A stretch of 64,000 nt of DNA from Pseudomonas orientalis (GTDB lineage: Bacteria > Pseudomonadota > Gammaproteobacteria > Pseudomonadales > Pseudomonadaceae), in the NCBI RefSeq assembly GCF_001439815.1, contig NZ_JYLM01000007.1, forward strand, positions 248,001 to 312,000, given 5' to 3'. The notes under the pieces are model-generated. The model did no database searches and had not been told where the DNA came from. It saw only the letters and a program-made list of their open reading frames with translations. Of this stretch, positions 54,201 through 62,129 are shown piece by piece (position 1 is the stretch's first letter; every line of letters starts with the position of its first letter). Both the position numbers and the translations under genes were made by a program.

Positions 54201-55839
54201 GCAACTGCGGGACATCAAGCCACGGCCGCATTACGAACAGGAACTGTGCGAGATACTGGAATCGCTGATTCTGTCCCTGCAACTGTTGGATGTGCATACC
54301 CGCGACGACATGCTGCAGATCAATCGCCGGATCCAGCCGCTGTTGCAGGTGCTGGAGTCGGAGAGCGATGACGAGGCCGGCTCCGACCTCAATCGCCAGG
54401 CGCATGCCGACCTGGACAGGAACATGCGCGCTCAGGTGGCTGCCGAGGACGCCGCGATTCAGTGGCGCAGCCTGGAAAATACCTACATGAGCCAGCTCAA
54501 CAGCGTGCCGCGCCTGGGCCGTGACAAAGCCCGCTCGCTGTCCGGGAAATTGGCCGCGCGGCCCTCGATCCTGGATCTGCAAGCGCTGCAAGTGACGACC
54601 CTGTGGGGCGTCACCATTCGCATCGAGGGCGCTCCGTTGGAGGTGGAATTTTTCGAGAGCCTGAATCAGGTAATCAATCGCGCACGCTGGGCCAGCCGGT
54701 CACTGGCCGACCTGGAACACTGGCCGGCCACCCGCGAGGAGCGCATCGAAGTGCTTAAAAGCCTCGGTCGCATTTATGCCGTGACCGACGACCATATCCA
54801 GTTCTGGCGCGCCATGGCGCCGGACACGTTTGACTTGCCCAATCTGCAAAAGCTACAGGCCTTATTGTCCGGCCTGCACAGTCAGGTTGACCAGCAATTG
54901 GCTGATTTGCTGGCCCCCGAGCCCGGCGCGAGCGCGGTCAAGACGCCGGTCGCAGGCGCCAGCCGGCAGAAGAAACTCATCCGCACGCGCAACCGCGACG
55001 TTTACGTAGCCAGGGTCAAGGCCCCTGCCGGCAAGGCGGAACTGGTGGATGACAAGGGCAGTGTGATCGCCACCTTCACTGAAGCCGATGACGGCGTGTG
55101 GGACGCGGTTGCGCCGCCGGGCAAGGCGCCTGCGGCCGATCCGCAATTGGGCGCCCTGATGAACAAGGGCCAGCGTTTGTTGGCGGACGTCGACAAAGCG
55201 ATACAGAAGGTACAAGGCATGTCTGATATTTGTGAGCCCGAATCCCTGCAAGCCCTGTTGACGGCGCAGGCTAACAGCCGGCGCATGGCGGCGGCGGATA
55301 TCGACAGGAAATTGCGCAGCCTGGATGTTTCACGGCTGGCGGCCACCCAGCGGACCAACGCCAGGGTGCGTGCCAGCGACCTGCGCGCAGCGGCGATGCG
55401 CCTGGACGCCGCCGGTGTGCAGGCCCGTGTGCGTGCGAGCAAACTCAAGCTGGTGCGGGCCGAAGATGTGGATTTTTTGCAGGGGCTCAATGAGGTGCGC
55501 ATTCATCGACAGGGCGCCCGTGTACGCCTCAAGGGCAAGTCCAGGGATTTTTTGCAGGTGTATGAGGTGGTGGATGCGCACACCGGGCAACCGCTGTGCT
55601 ATGCGCATTTTCATTATGAAAACCGCCTTGGCCCGGACGATCACTACACGGCCGCACACCTCAAGAGCCCCGAACAGCAACGCCTGGGGCGCCAGGCCCA
55701 GGCCCAGGCCCAGGCCGAAGCCCTGGCGTTCGCGCGGATACGCAGCGGCCAGACCGGGCGCGTGCAGCAAACCCTGGAGATCGACCGTGCAACCATTTCC
55801 CGCGTGCTGGCCAGACGGCTGTTTTTCAGTGTGGACTGA
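51247..55839 (+). CDS. giant protein of unknown function, dermonecrotic-toxin-like neighbourhood
   Basis: A 1530-residue protein without signal peptide. I do not recognise catalytic motifs. It shows a long N-terminal helical region, a hydrophobic stretch near residue 690-715 (GWLLFGNVLPFAGESLQLGGWLLQMVV), a strongly charged, probably coiled-coil region at about 930-1090, and a basic C-terminal part with alanine/glutamine repeats (RQAQAQAQAEALAFARI). The overall build recalls the dermonecrotic-toxin-like giant proteins downstream, but I cannot show homology by eye. ATG 51247 is chosen over an upstream in-frame start at 51166. It is divergent from the PBP gene, sharing a short regulatory region of about 170 bases. 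Confidence 0.7.
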   Translation: MTASTPAADSPRQTTIEQIETLFREPPSLLAVAQESAQAYLDQHLAAGRWQAGLIYIATPADSDGTLVYQALPEWLLQRLARAAPVWLVADYHVVALRVREVFAEGGPSLVELEGLINRCGTLLLGAYAQRLQAWWREDLPVDMTRWGYLSDDLLALLYDSPKPPGYSDQQFATLFPKNLLRPIRPDHEWSAHGKALRVQAVYLPGPSVEMLPVLILIHGRQRLLFSPASGLHPLDAVDDVAALLPAYAAEGTPIERWFVEDVDSDPFDALAASYLARQLRDIDGIDRNLALAPGQHQALLSYITDPRRWFALSLNARQRSLRNAMPLWLAEADDEDSIAYARLFQALVLAREQNGGQHFLDGIGSIRQFAEDALQTCLSAHPAARNVRPADIQLTFNQVIAAAVPVPGGFIAGEVDPVTVSLTELALENLAGFAHTVTEIRLNGAVAPKWLTYELLRDCVEKADVGQAYPDLLKKKLLEDTGESTRRLQLFTRLLRVQLPMLALELKIKGEHGLTLDGFKRVQAALQAGVAERQMQGQLMALWPLTFKASAQAGVDEVAGHYVIGPEVGQAGAHLLYRPLLEPMLQEYESIELLFDAIRAPGLLQDSVLTWIEPARRAVYANGGFHEPHIRRFLSGDEFSAYEQPAPAQLGKQLGGEDACSLVFQGTAKALVTLADRQSVSNAEQRWAHLKQVGWLLFGNVLPFAGESLQLGGWLLQMVVSLQQDIQDLASDDEQARNRAVTDVLSNLMVVLAHQAASHDPHLPLQLEHPVFRPLARAKPAAKVPTRIPTPAAFYAPTRWSNARNHLTAAQNALARKLSLRAFSGEWDKAEQTGPRRGLRRDTSFSPPQWQALVRGHVYRVQEASNALRVISADGTQRGPWLKALGDGHWDFDGQLRLSGGNADAAIEAGMQALEVSVPSLEQQYRDAGRARARAAAAMEVARNLMRESSGRISDEQLARLRERYRTELRSKVGFSQQELQLLMQLRDIKPRPHYEQELCEILESLILSLQLLDVHTRDDMLQINRRIQPLLQVLESESDDEAGSDLNRQAHADLDRNMRAQVAAEDAAIQWRSLENTYMSQLNSVPRLGRDKARSLSGKLAARPSILDLQALQVTTLWGVTIRIEGAPLEVEFFESLNQVINRARWASRSLADLEHWPATREERIEVLKSLGRIYAVTDDHIQFWRAMAPDTFDLPNLQKLQALLSGLHSQVDQQLADLLAPEPGASAVKTPVAGASRQKKLIRTRNRDVYVARVKAPAGKAELVDDKGSVIATFTEADDGVWDAVAPPGKAPAADPQLGALMNKGQRLLADVDKAIQKVQGMSDICEPESLQALLTAQANSRRMAAADIDRKLRSLDVSRLAATQRTNARVRASDLRAAAMRLDAAGVQARVRASKLKLVRAEDVDFLQGLNEVRIHRQGARVRLKGKSRDFLQVYEVVDAHTGQPLCYAHFHYENRLGPDDHYTAAHLKSPEQQRLGRQAQAQAQAEALAFARIRSGQTGRVQQTLEIDRATISRVLARRLFFSVD

Positions 55840-56190
55840 ACGGCGCGGCAGCTCTTGCATTTGATCGGCATCGGGAGCGAGAGCCGCGCCCGATCCTGAC
55901 CAGTTATGCAATAATCTGCGCCGTTTTGCGCCGGGAAGGCCGATCTAGACGCTTGGTGCTTGCACCGTGCAATCGGTTTTTCTCGGGGCTTATCGCCAAA
56001 TTTCCCTGTTTATTGAGTGAAAAGCCCTGACGTGGGCTTTTTATACTGCATGCCCGCTGACCTGGCCGCCTCAGGCGCGCCAGGCGGATGTGCCCATGAG
56101 GCAAGTCCGGTCCAGCCGGCGTATCGGCCCACCCGCGGATACGCCCAGGCTCGGTGGCCAAATCCAATAACAAAATGAGGTTGTATCCCT
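55840..56190. other. intergenic region before the ProY-like permease gene
   Basis: About 350 bases, containing the terminator at 56021-56043. The rest should hold the permease promoter; no gene or known operator is visible. Confidence 0.5.
56021..56043 (+). terminator. rho-independent terminator
   Basis: AAAGCCC pairs with GGGCTTT around a six-base loop and runs into TTTTTAT. It likely ends the transcript of the giant gene at 51247. Confidence 0.75.
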
Positions 56191-57603
56191 ATGCCTGTCG
56201 GCAAACCACTGCCCCCTGGCGAGACCGCTCAAGGCGGTCCGCTCAAACGCGAACTCGGTGAACGGCATATTCGCCTGATGGCGCTCGGCGCCTGCATCGG
56301 TGTCGGTCTGTTCCTCGGTTCGGCCAAGGCCATTGAAATGGCCGGCCCGGCGATCATGCTCTCGTACATTATCGGTGGCCTGGCCATTCTGGTGATCATG
56401 CGCGCCCTCGGCGAAATGGCCGTGCACAATCCGGTGGCCGGTTCGTTCAGTCGTTACGCCCAGGATTACCTCGGCCCATTGGCAGGCTTTCTCACGGGGT
56501 GGAACTACTGGTTCCTGTGGTTGGTGACCTGCATCGCGGAAATCACCGCCGTCGCGGTGTACATGGGCGTCTGGTTCCCCGACACGCCCCGCTGGATCTG
56601 GGCCCTGGCGGCACTGATCAGCATGGGCACCATCAACCTGATCGCGGTCAAGGCGTTCGGTGAGTTCGAGTTCTGGTTTGCCTTGATCAAGATCGTCACG
56701 ATCATCGCCATGGTCATCGGCGGCGTCGGCATCATTGCCTTCGGCTTCGGCAATGACGGCGTAGCGCTGGGTATTTCCAACCTGTGGACCCATGGCGGCT
56801 TCATGCCCAACGGCGTGCAAGGCGTATTGATGTCGTTGCAGATGGTGATGTTCGCCTACCTGGGCGTGGAGATGATCGGCCTCACCGCCGGTGAAGCACG
56901 CAACCCGCAGAAGACCATCCCCAGTGCCATCGGCTCGGTGTTCTGGCGCATCCTGCTGTTCTACGTGGGCGCGCTGTTCGTGATTCTGTCGATCTACCCG
57001 TGGAATGAAATCGGCACCCAGGGCAGCCCGTTTGTGATGACCTTTGAACGCCTGGGCATCAAGACTGCCGCGGGCATCATCAACTTCGTGGTGATTACCG
57101 CCGCGTTGTCGTCCTGCAACGGTGGCATCTTCAGCACCGGACGCATGCTCTACAGCCTGGCGCAGAATGGCCAGGCCCCGGCCACCTTCGGCACCACGTC
57201 CAGCAACGGCGTGCCGCGTAAAGCGTTGCTGCTGTCGATTTTCGCCTTGCTGTTGGGCGTGCTGCTCAACTACCTGGTGCCGGACCAGGTGTTCGTGTGG
57301 GTGACCTCCATCGCCACCTTCGGCGCGATCTGGACCTGGTTGATGATCCTGCTGGCGCAGCTCAAATTTCGTAAGGGCTTGAGCCCGACCGAGCAAGCGG
57401 CGCTCAAATACCGCATGTGGCTGTACCCGGTCAGTTCCTACCTGGCGCTGGCGTTCCTGCTGCTGGTGGTGGGTCTGATGGCGTACTTCCCGGAGACTCG
57501 CGTGGCCTTGTATGTGGGGCCTGCGTTTCTGGTGCTGCTGACCGTGCTGTATTACGTGTTCAAACTGCAGCCGACTCAGGCAGCGGAGCGTTCAGCCGCC
57601 TGA
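56191..57603 (+). CDS. proY: amino-acid permease, ProY-like (APC family)
   Basis: A 470-residue inner-membrane transporter with about 12 helices. The APC-family start (RHIRLMALGACIGVGLFLGSA), RALGEMAVHNPVAGSFSRYA, TAGEARNPQKTIPSAI and FFSTGRM-like sequence closely follow E. coli ProY, a cryptic proline permease. The exact substrate cannot be read; proline or another neutral amino acid is likely. It stands alone behind a terminator. Confidence 0.85.
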   Translation: MPVGKPLPPGETAQGGPLKRELGERHIRLMALGACIGVGLFLGSAKAIEMAGPAIMLSYIIGGLAILVIMRALGEMAVHNPVAGSFSRYAQDYLGPLAGFLTGWNYWFLWLVTCIAEITAVAVYMGVWFPDTPRWIWALAALISMGTINLIAVKAFGEFEFWFALIKIVTIIAMVIGGVGIIAFGFGNDGVALGISNLWTHGGFMPNGVQGVLMSLQMVMFAYLGVEMIGLTAGEARNPQKTIPSAIGSVFWRILLFYVGALFVILSIYPWNEIGTQGSPFVMTFERLGIKTAAGIINFVVITAALSSCNGGIFSTGRMLYSLAQNGQAPATFGTTSSNGVPRKALLLSIFALLLGVLLNYLVPDQVFVWVTSIATFGAIWTWLMILLAQLKFRKGLSPTEQAALKYRMWLYPVSSYLALAFLLLVVGLMAYFPETRVALYVGPAFLVLLTVLYYVFKLQPTQAAERSAA

Positions 57604-57645
57604 TCCCTGAGGCCGAACCGGAGCCGGGAAATAGGGGAGCAGGCT

Positions 57646-57785
57646 TGTCGATCCTGGCTCAAATGTGGGAGGGGGCTTGCCCCCGATGGCGGCCTCAGAG
57701 CCGACCAGAATTTTGTGTCGATCCCGGTCCAAATGTGGGAGGGGGCTTGCCCCCGATGGCGGCCTCAGGACCGACCAGAATGTTG
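57646..57785. repeat. tandem duplication of a REP unit (70-base period)
   Basis: Two direct copies, 70 bases apart, of a unit containing the family B palindrome (AAATGTGGGAGGGGGCTTGC) plus GATGGCGGCCTCAG and ACCGACCAGAAT. The copies differ at only a few bases, suggesting recent duplication. Confidence 0.85.
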
Positions 57786-57852
57786 GATCAGACCGAGTAC
57801 ATATCCGTTTCTGCGGTAACGGCCACTTAGGGTTCCGCTTTTACAGCGGCTC

Positions 57853-57889
57853 ACTTTTGAAAAGCCGGAATGCCGGCCCAGTCAAAAGT
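57853..57889. repeat. nested inverted repeat (ACTTTTGA type)
   Basis: ACTTTTGA and TCAAAAGT enclose a small GCCGG/CCGGC hairpin. A short structured element next to the larger one at 57942; part of the 540-base gene-free region after the permease. Confidence 0.6.
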
Positions 57890-57941
57890 AAGCAAAACGC
57901 TCTTGCCCCACCACTCGGCACCTCGCTTGGGCTCGGTGTGC

Positions 57942-58048
57942 CCGAACGCAGGCTTGAATCCGTGGGCCGCCGCAATGGGCCATCCATGGCCCAGTGCGGC
58001 TAACCCGGCGTCCTGCCGGGTTACCCACGGATTCAAGCCTGCGTTCGG
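57942..58048. repeat. perfect 25-bp inverted repeat enclosing two hairpins
   Basis: The outer arms CCGAACGCAGGCTTGAATCC... (57942-57966) and their exact reverse complement (58024-58048) close a 107-base element. Inside lie two hairpins: CCGCAATGGGCCAT/ATGGCCCAGTGCGG (one mismatch) and TAACCCGGC/GCCGGGTTA (perfect). The result is a three-way, cloverleaf-like fold. No gene is present. Probably a repetitive mobile or structured element. Confidence 0.8.
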
Positions 58049-58146
58049 CCAGCGTGGTTTAACGGGGCGCCTGAGATCAAAAGCAGATCAAGATCAAGAG
58101 CGACTCGCTTCGCATCGTGGTTACGGTTGGGCTCTACAGAGTTGTG

Positions 58147-59277
58147 CTAGACAGCCGGCGGCTGGAGCGTAGCGGCCCTGCGCTGGTCCACTTGCTTGTT
58201 GAACGCCAGCCACGCGGCAAACGCAATCATCATGGCTGCCCCCACCAGCGCGGTAACTGTCCGCATGGCGAAGGTATCGCCGGTCAGCGCGTTGGCCATA
58301 TCCGCCAACGGCGCCAGTACCACCCCCAGGCAAAATACTTCCAGAGAGTAGCGTCCCATCCGCGCCAGTTGCCTCGCCAACCACTGCTGCGTCCAGTCGA
58401 CGCCGGAGAGCAATCTGGCGGTGACATAGGCCAGCGCCAGGAAGTGCAGCAGGCGTACGGGTGACAGGTCGGTCTTGCTGATGGGGTACAGCCATTCGCC
58501 GATCAGGCGTGGCATCCAGGCATCGTGCACCTCGGGCCAACGCCACGACAGGGTGATCACGCACGTCGTCAGCACATAAGCCGCGGCCGCGATGAACAGC
58601 GGTTGACGCAGCAAAGGGCGTCGCTCGGCGGGGGACGCCGAACGCAAGGCCGCTGCGCCGCCCAGGATAAACAGGCACTGCCAGGTGATCGGGTTGAAGT
58701 ACCACACCCCGCCGTTGCTGGCGGGCAGGTTCCAGCCCTGCCAGGGCGCCAGCAGGTAGACCGCCACAGAAATGCCCACCGCGACCCTTGGCATACGCAA
58801 CAGCAAGGGCAGCGTGATGGGCAGGCTGAGAATCAGCACGATATACAGTGGCAACGGGTCGGTCAGGTTGGGCTTGAAGCGCAGCAGCAACTCATCGACC
58901 AGGGCCTGCTGGGTATTGTTGAGGAAATACTCCAGGCCCATTTCCTGCACCAGGTCGCGGGTTTCGATATGGCTGTTGGCGAAAATCACGATGCCCATCA
59001 ACAGCGCCAGCAGGAAAATATGCACCACGTAAAGCGTCCACACCCGGCGCAGGATTTTCAAACAGGCAATGAAATAGCCATCGCGCTGCAGGATCTTGCC
59101 GTACGCCAGCACCGCCGCGTAGCCGGCCAGGAACACGAAGATTTCGGCGGCGTCACTGAACCCGAAGTTCTGCACCGTGACATGGGCCAGGGGGTTGTGG
59201 GGCACGTGATCCCAGAAAATGAAGATCAACGCCAGGCCCCGAAAAAAATCGATGCGCGGGTCGCGTCCGTTCAGCAT
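58147..59277 (-). CDS. OpgC-family membrane protein
   Basis: A 376-residue protein with about ten membrane helices matching the OpgC domain: DPRIDFFRGLALIFIFWDHVPHNP near the start, SDAAEIFVFLAGYAAVLAYG, and a conserved tryptophan-rich middle (WYFNPITWQCLFILGG). OpgC of E. coli adds succinyl groups to periplasmic glucans; the acyl group used here is not known. ATG 59277 is preferred to an upstream in-frame start, which adds 54 residues unlike the family. It stands alone. Confidence 0.85.
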   Translation of the reverse strand: MLNGRDPRIDFFRGLALIFIFWDHVPHNPLAHVTVQNFGFSDAAEIFVFLAGYAAVLAYGKILQRDGYFIACLKILRRVWTLYVVHIFLLALLMGIVIFANSHIETRDLVQEMGLEYFLNNTQQALVDELLLRFKPNLTDPLPLYIVLILSLPITLPLLLRMPRVAVGISVAVYLLAPWQGWNLPASNGGVWYFNPITWQCLFILGGAAALRSASPAERRPLLRQPLFIAAAAYVLTTCVITLSWRWPEVHDAWMPRLIGEWLYPISKTDLSPVRLLHFLALAYVTARLLSGVDWTQQWLARQLARMGRYSLEVFCLGVVLAPLADMANALTGDTFAMRTVTALVGAAMMIAFAAWLAFNKQVDQRRAATLQPPAV

Positions 59278-59451
59278 GGCTGCGGGCTCTTGAACAGGTT
59301 GTTGAATGAAAATTGGCGAGCGCGGGCGTTTTCGTACGCCACGCGTCGGGCGGGCGCAGGTTGGCGGTATTTGTAAGCAATTGCAAAGTCCGGGTATTAC
59401 CGAATGTCTCGATGGCCTGCCCGAAGGCCGGGCAGGCATCCGCTGGCCGAG

Positions 59452-61071
59452 TCAGGCAGCGGCCACTTCATGCGGTTCAAAACTATCGGCCCGTGCCATC
59501 TGCCACATGCGCGAATAGAACTCGCCGTTCACTGCGCCGGTGAGCAGTTCGCCCGGTTTGAGGAATACGTGCAACTGCGAGAACAGTTTGATCTCGGTTG
59601 CCGACATGCGTCGCACCAGGTGCTTGGCTGACAGCTGCGATGGGTGATCGAGCCCGGCGGCGGCGAGCATTTCCGCCAGGGCATGGAGGGTGTTGCGGTG
59701 GAAGTTGAACACGCGCTGGGCCTTATCGGGAACCACCAGCGCGCGCTGGCGCAACGGGTCCTGGGTGGCGACGCCGGTGGGGCACTTGTTGGTGTGGCAG
59801 CTTTGCGACTGAATGCAGCCGATGGCGAACATAAAGCCGCGTGCCGAGTTGGCCCAGTCGGCGCCGATGGCCAGCACACTGGCGATGTCGAACGCGCTGA
59901 CGATCTTGCCGCTGGCGCCAAGCTTGATCTTGTCGCGCAGGTTCAGGCCCACCAATGTGTTGTGCACGAACAGCAAGCCCTCGCGCAGCGGCACGCCAAT
60001 GTGGTCGGTGAATTCCACGGGGGCGGCGCCGGTACCGCCTTCCTTGCCGTCGACCACGATAAAGTCCGGAAGGATGCCGGTTTCGAGCATGGCCTTGGCA
60101 ATGCCCATGAATTCCCACGGGTGGCCCAGGCAGAACTTGAAACCCACTGGTTTGCCGCCGGACAGCTCACGCAACTGGGCGATGAATTGCATCAGTTCGA
60201 TGGGCGTGGAAAACGCACTGTGGCGCGACGGCGAGATGCAGTCTTCGCCCATCAGGATGCCGCGGGTGTCGGCGATTTCCCGGGTGACTTTGTGCTTGGG
60301 CAAAATCCCGCCATGGCCAGGCTTGGCGCCTTGGCTCATCTTGATTTCGATCATGCGCACCTGCGGGTCCTGCGCTTGCACGGCAAAGCGTTGCGGGTCG
60401 AAACGGCCATCGCTGGTGCGACAGCCGAAGTAGCCGCTGCCCAGTTCCCACGTGAGGTCGCCGCCGTTTTCACGGTGGTAGGGGCTGATGCTGCCTTCGC
60501 CGGTGTCATGGGCGAAGTTGCCAAGTTTGGCGCCCTGATTCAGCGCGCGGATCGCGTTGGCACTGAGCGAGCCGAAGCTCATCGCCGAAATATTGAACAC
60601 CGACGCCGAGTACGGCTGTGTGCACTGCGGGCCGCCGACTATCACGCGAAAGGCGCTGGGGTCGCTCAGCGGTGCAGGCCGCATGGAGTGGCCGATGAAC
60701 TCGAAGCCCGACTGATACACGTCGATCAAGGTGCCGAAGGGTTTGTCGGCGGTTTCGTTCTTGGCGCGTGAATACACCAGCGAGCGCTGGGCCCGGGAGA
60801 AGGGCAGGGCATCGCTGTCGGATTCGAGCAGGTACTGGCGAATTTCCGGGCGGATGGCTTCCACCAGATAGCGGATATTGCCCAGGATCGGGTAGTTGCG
60901 GCGCACGGCGTGGGGGCTTTGCAGCAGGTCGAAAATGCCGATCAGGCTGAGCAGTCCGGTAACCAGCGTGAGGGGCCACAGCCATTCATGTTCGATGAAG
61001 GGCAGGCTGGCCAGGGTGAATATGACGCATGCGGCAAAGAACGCGTAACGGCTTAGTAACGACAGGCTCAT
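59452..61071 (-). CDS. membrane-anchored FMN-binding glutamate synthase family protein
   Basis: A 539-residue protein: two N-terminal membrane helices (about residues 8-50, YAFFAACVIFTLASLPFIEHEW then LWPLTLVTGLLSLIGIFDL), followed by a glutamate-synthase-like FMN domain (SFGSLSANAIRALNQGAKLG, GEGSISPYHRENGGDLTWELG, KMSQGAKPGHGGILP, DGKEGGTGAAP). Cysteines in AIGCIQSQSCHTNKCPTG fit the 3Fe-4S-binding stretch of GltB. There is no amidotransferase domain, so it is not a full glutamate synthase; the physiological substrate is unclear. ATG 61071 gives the membrane helix directly. Confidence 0.88.
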   Translation of the reverse strand: MSLSLLSRYAFFAACVIFTLASLPFIEHEWLWPLTLVTGLLSLIGIFDLLQSPHAVRRNYPILGNIRYLVEAIRPEIRQYLLESDSDALPFSRAQRSLVYSRAKNETADKPFGTLIDVYQSGFEFIGHSMRPAPLSDPSAFRVIVGGPQCTQPYSASVFNISAMSFGSLSANAIRALNQGAKLGNFAHDTGEGSISPYHRENGGDLTWELGSGYFGCRTSDGRFDPQRFAVQAQDPQVRMIEIKMSQGAKPGHGGILPKHKVTREIADTRGILMGEDCISPSRHSAFSTPIELMQFIAQLRELSGGKPVGFKFCLGHPWEFMGIAKAMLETGILPDFIVVDGKEGGTGAAPVEFTDHIGVPLREGLLFVHNTLVGLNLRDKIKLGASGKIVSAFDIASVLAIGADWANSARGFMFAIGCIQSQSCHTNKCPTGVATQDPLRQRALVVPDKAQRVFNFHRNTLHALAEMLAAAGLDHPSQLSAKHLVRRMSATEIKLFSQLHVFLKPGELLTGAVNGEFYSRMWQMARADSFEPHEVAAA

Positions 61072-61250
61072 ACGGTTTTTTCCTTGGTTCGGACTCTTGA
61101 GGTCGATCCGCCATTCTGCGCCTGTACTCAAACAAGCGCCAAGGGATTGAAGGCTCTGGCGCGCAGGCGCAAGCCATGGAACTGTTGGGTGAAAGGCGGC
61201 CACTATCCGTGCAGGACGCCCGCTTTCTCACGCACCTGGAGTCATCGCTC

Positions 61251-61730
61251 ATGCCGATCTCGTCTGCTGTTTCCGCCCATTCCCTTGTCAATCAAGGCCT
61301 GCCGCTGGCGCCCGGCCGTGAACAGTCTGCCGCTCAACCCGAGCAGCGGATCAGACCTGCTCGGCACGAGGGTTCCCACGTGAACCGCGATGGGACTCAA
61401 CCGGGAAAATTTCAACGGTTTGCCGCTGAGGCCGGCAAGAATCTGTGGTTTATCCCCGGCATGAGTAACGTGTTGTCGGGCATTGCAAAGGCCAAGTCCA
61501 ATGGCGAGAGCGCTGTCAGTGGGGCGCTGGCCGGGTTCAATAAAACCTGCGCAGATGGTTTTGACCAGGCGCTTGTCGGCGCGGCCACTGGGGATTACAA
61601 GGCCGTTGCCAAAGGTTACTTCGATGCGGTGAGAAAGAACGACGCCACGCCGGGCTCGGTCAAAACCGGATTGCATGAGGTGTCGGATGCAGTGAGCCTG
61701 GTCACCGCGCTACGCGCCAAACATCCGTGA
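61251..61730 (+). CDS. hypothetical protein
   Basis: A 159-residue protein I do not recognise. It begins with a serine/alanine-rich, proline-rich and glutamine-rich stretch (residues 1-50), then a compact part rich in glycine, alanine and lysine (GKNLWFIPGMSNVLSGIAKA, GALAGFNKTCADGFDQALVG). GGAG at 61238 is nine bases before ATG 61251, which supports this start over the longer in-frame reading from 61176. It is divergent from the glutamate-synthase-like gene. The loose N-terminus is of the kind seen in type III effectors, but this is weak evidence. Confidence 0.6.
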   Translation: MPISSAVSAHSLVNQGLPLAPGREQSAAQPEQRIRPARHEGSHVNRDGTQPGKFQRFAAEAGKNLWFIPGMSNVLSGIAKAKSNGESAVSGALAGFNKTCADGFDQALVGAATGDYKAVAKGYFDAVRKNDATPGSVKTGLHEVSDAVSLVTALRAKHP

Positions 61731-61785
61731 TAACAGCCCATTCGCTTACTGGGCTATTGCAATACGTTCTCGTTTGGGTGTGTAA

Positions 61786-61808
61786 TTAATGTTACTGTAT
61801 AACAAATT
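61786..61808 (+). promoter_or_regulatory. Zur box upstream of rpmE2
   Basis: A 23-base near-palindrome with core ATGTTACTGTATAACA, close to the Zur consensus and to the site before the TonB receptor (27103). It lies 28 bases before the rpmE2 start, the same distance as at the receptor gene. Confidence 0.78.
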
Positions 61809-61836
61809 AAAAACACCCAGACGCCCCGGAGGCCTT

Positions 61837-62109
61837 ATGAAAGCTGGTATCCATCCCGACTACCGCACCGTGCTGTTCCACGACACCGCCGCCGACGTGT
61901 TCTTCCTGATCGGCTCCACCGCCGACAGTGATCGCACCCATAAACACAGCGATGGCAACACCTACCCGTACATCCCGCTGGACGTCTCCAGCGCTTCGCA
62001 TCCGATCTATACCGGCCAGCAACGCAAGACCCAGGTTGAAGGCCGTATCGCCGGGTTCAACAAGCGTTTCGCGTCGTTTGGCTCAAGCCCGAAAAAAGCC
62101 GACGAATAA
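61837..62109 (+). CDS. rpmE2: 50S ribosomal protein L31 type B (zinc-independent)
   Basis: A 90-residue L31 paralogue (YkgM type): MKAGIHPDYRTVLFHDTAADV and SHPIYTGQQRKTQVEGRIAGFNKRF match type B, and the zinc-binding CxxC of normal L31 is absent. Under zinc starvation it can replace zinc-containing L31 and free the metal. A GGAGG box precedes ATG 61837; a longer in-frame reading starts inside the Zur box region and is unlikely. The Zur site makes the regulation clear. Confidence 0.95.
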   Translation: MKAGIHPDYRTVLFHDTAADVFFLIGSTADSDRTHKHSDGNTYPYIPLDVSSASHPIYTGQQRKTQVEGRIAGFNKRFASFGSSPKKADE

Positions 62110-62129
62110 GAACGGCCGGCGGCGTACCC

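Noticed and set aside
57646..58048. CRISPR array
   Set aside because: Only two direct copies, with palindromic REP cores and no unique spacers or cas genes.
57942..58048. tRNA or tmRNA gene, because of the cloverleaf-like fold
   Set aside because: The stems are far too long, and there is no anticodon arm, T-loop or CCA end.
59452..61071. Large subunit of glutamate synthase (gltB)
   Set aside because: About one third of the length, no glutaminase domain, and N-terminal membrane helices.
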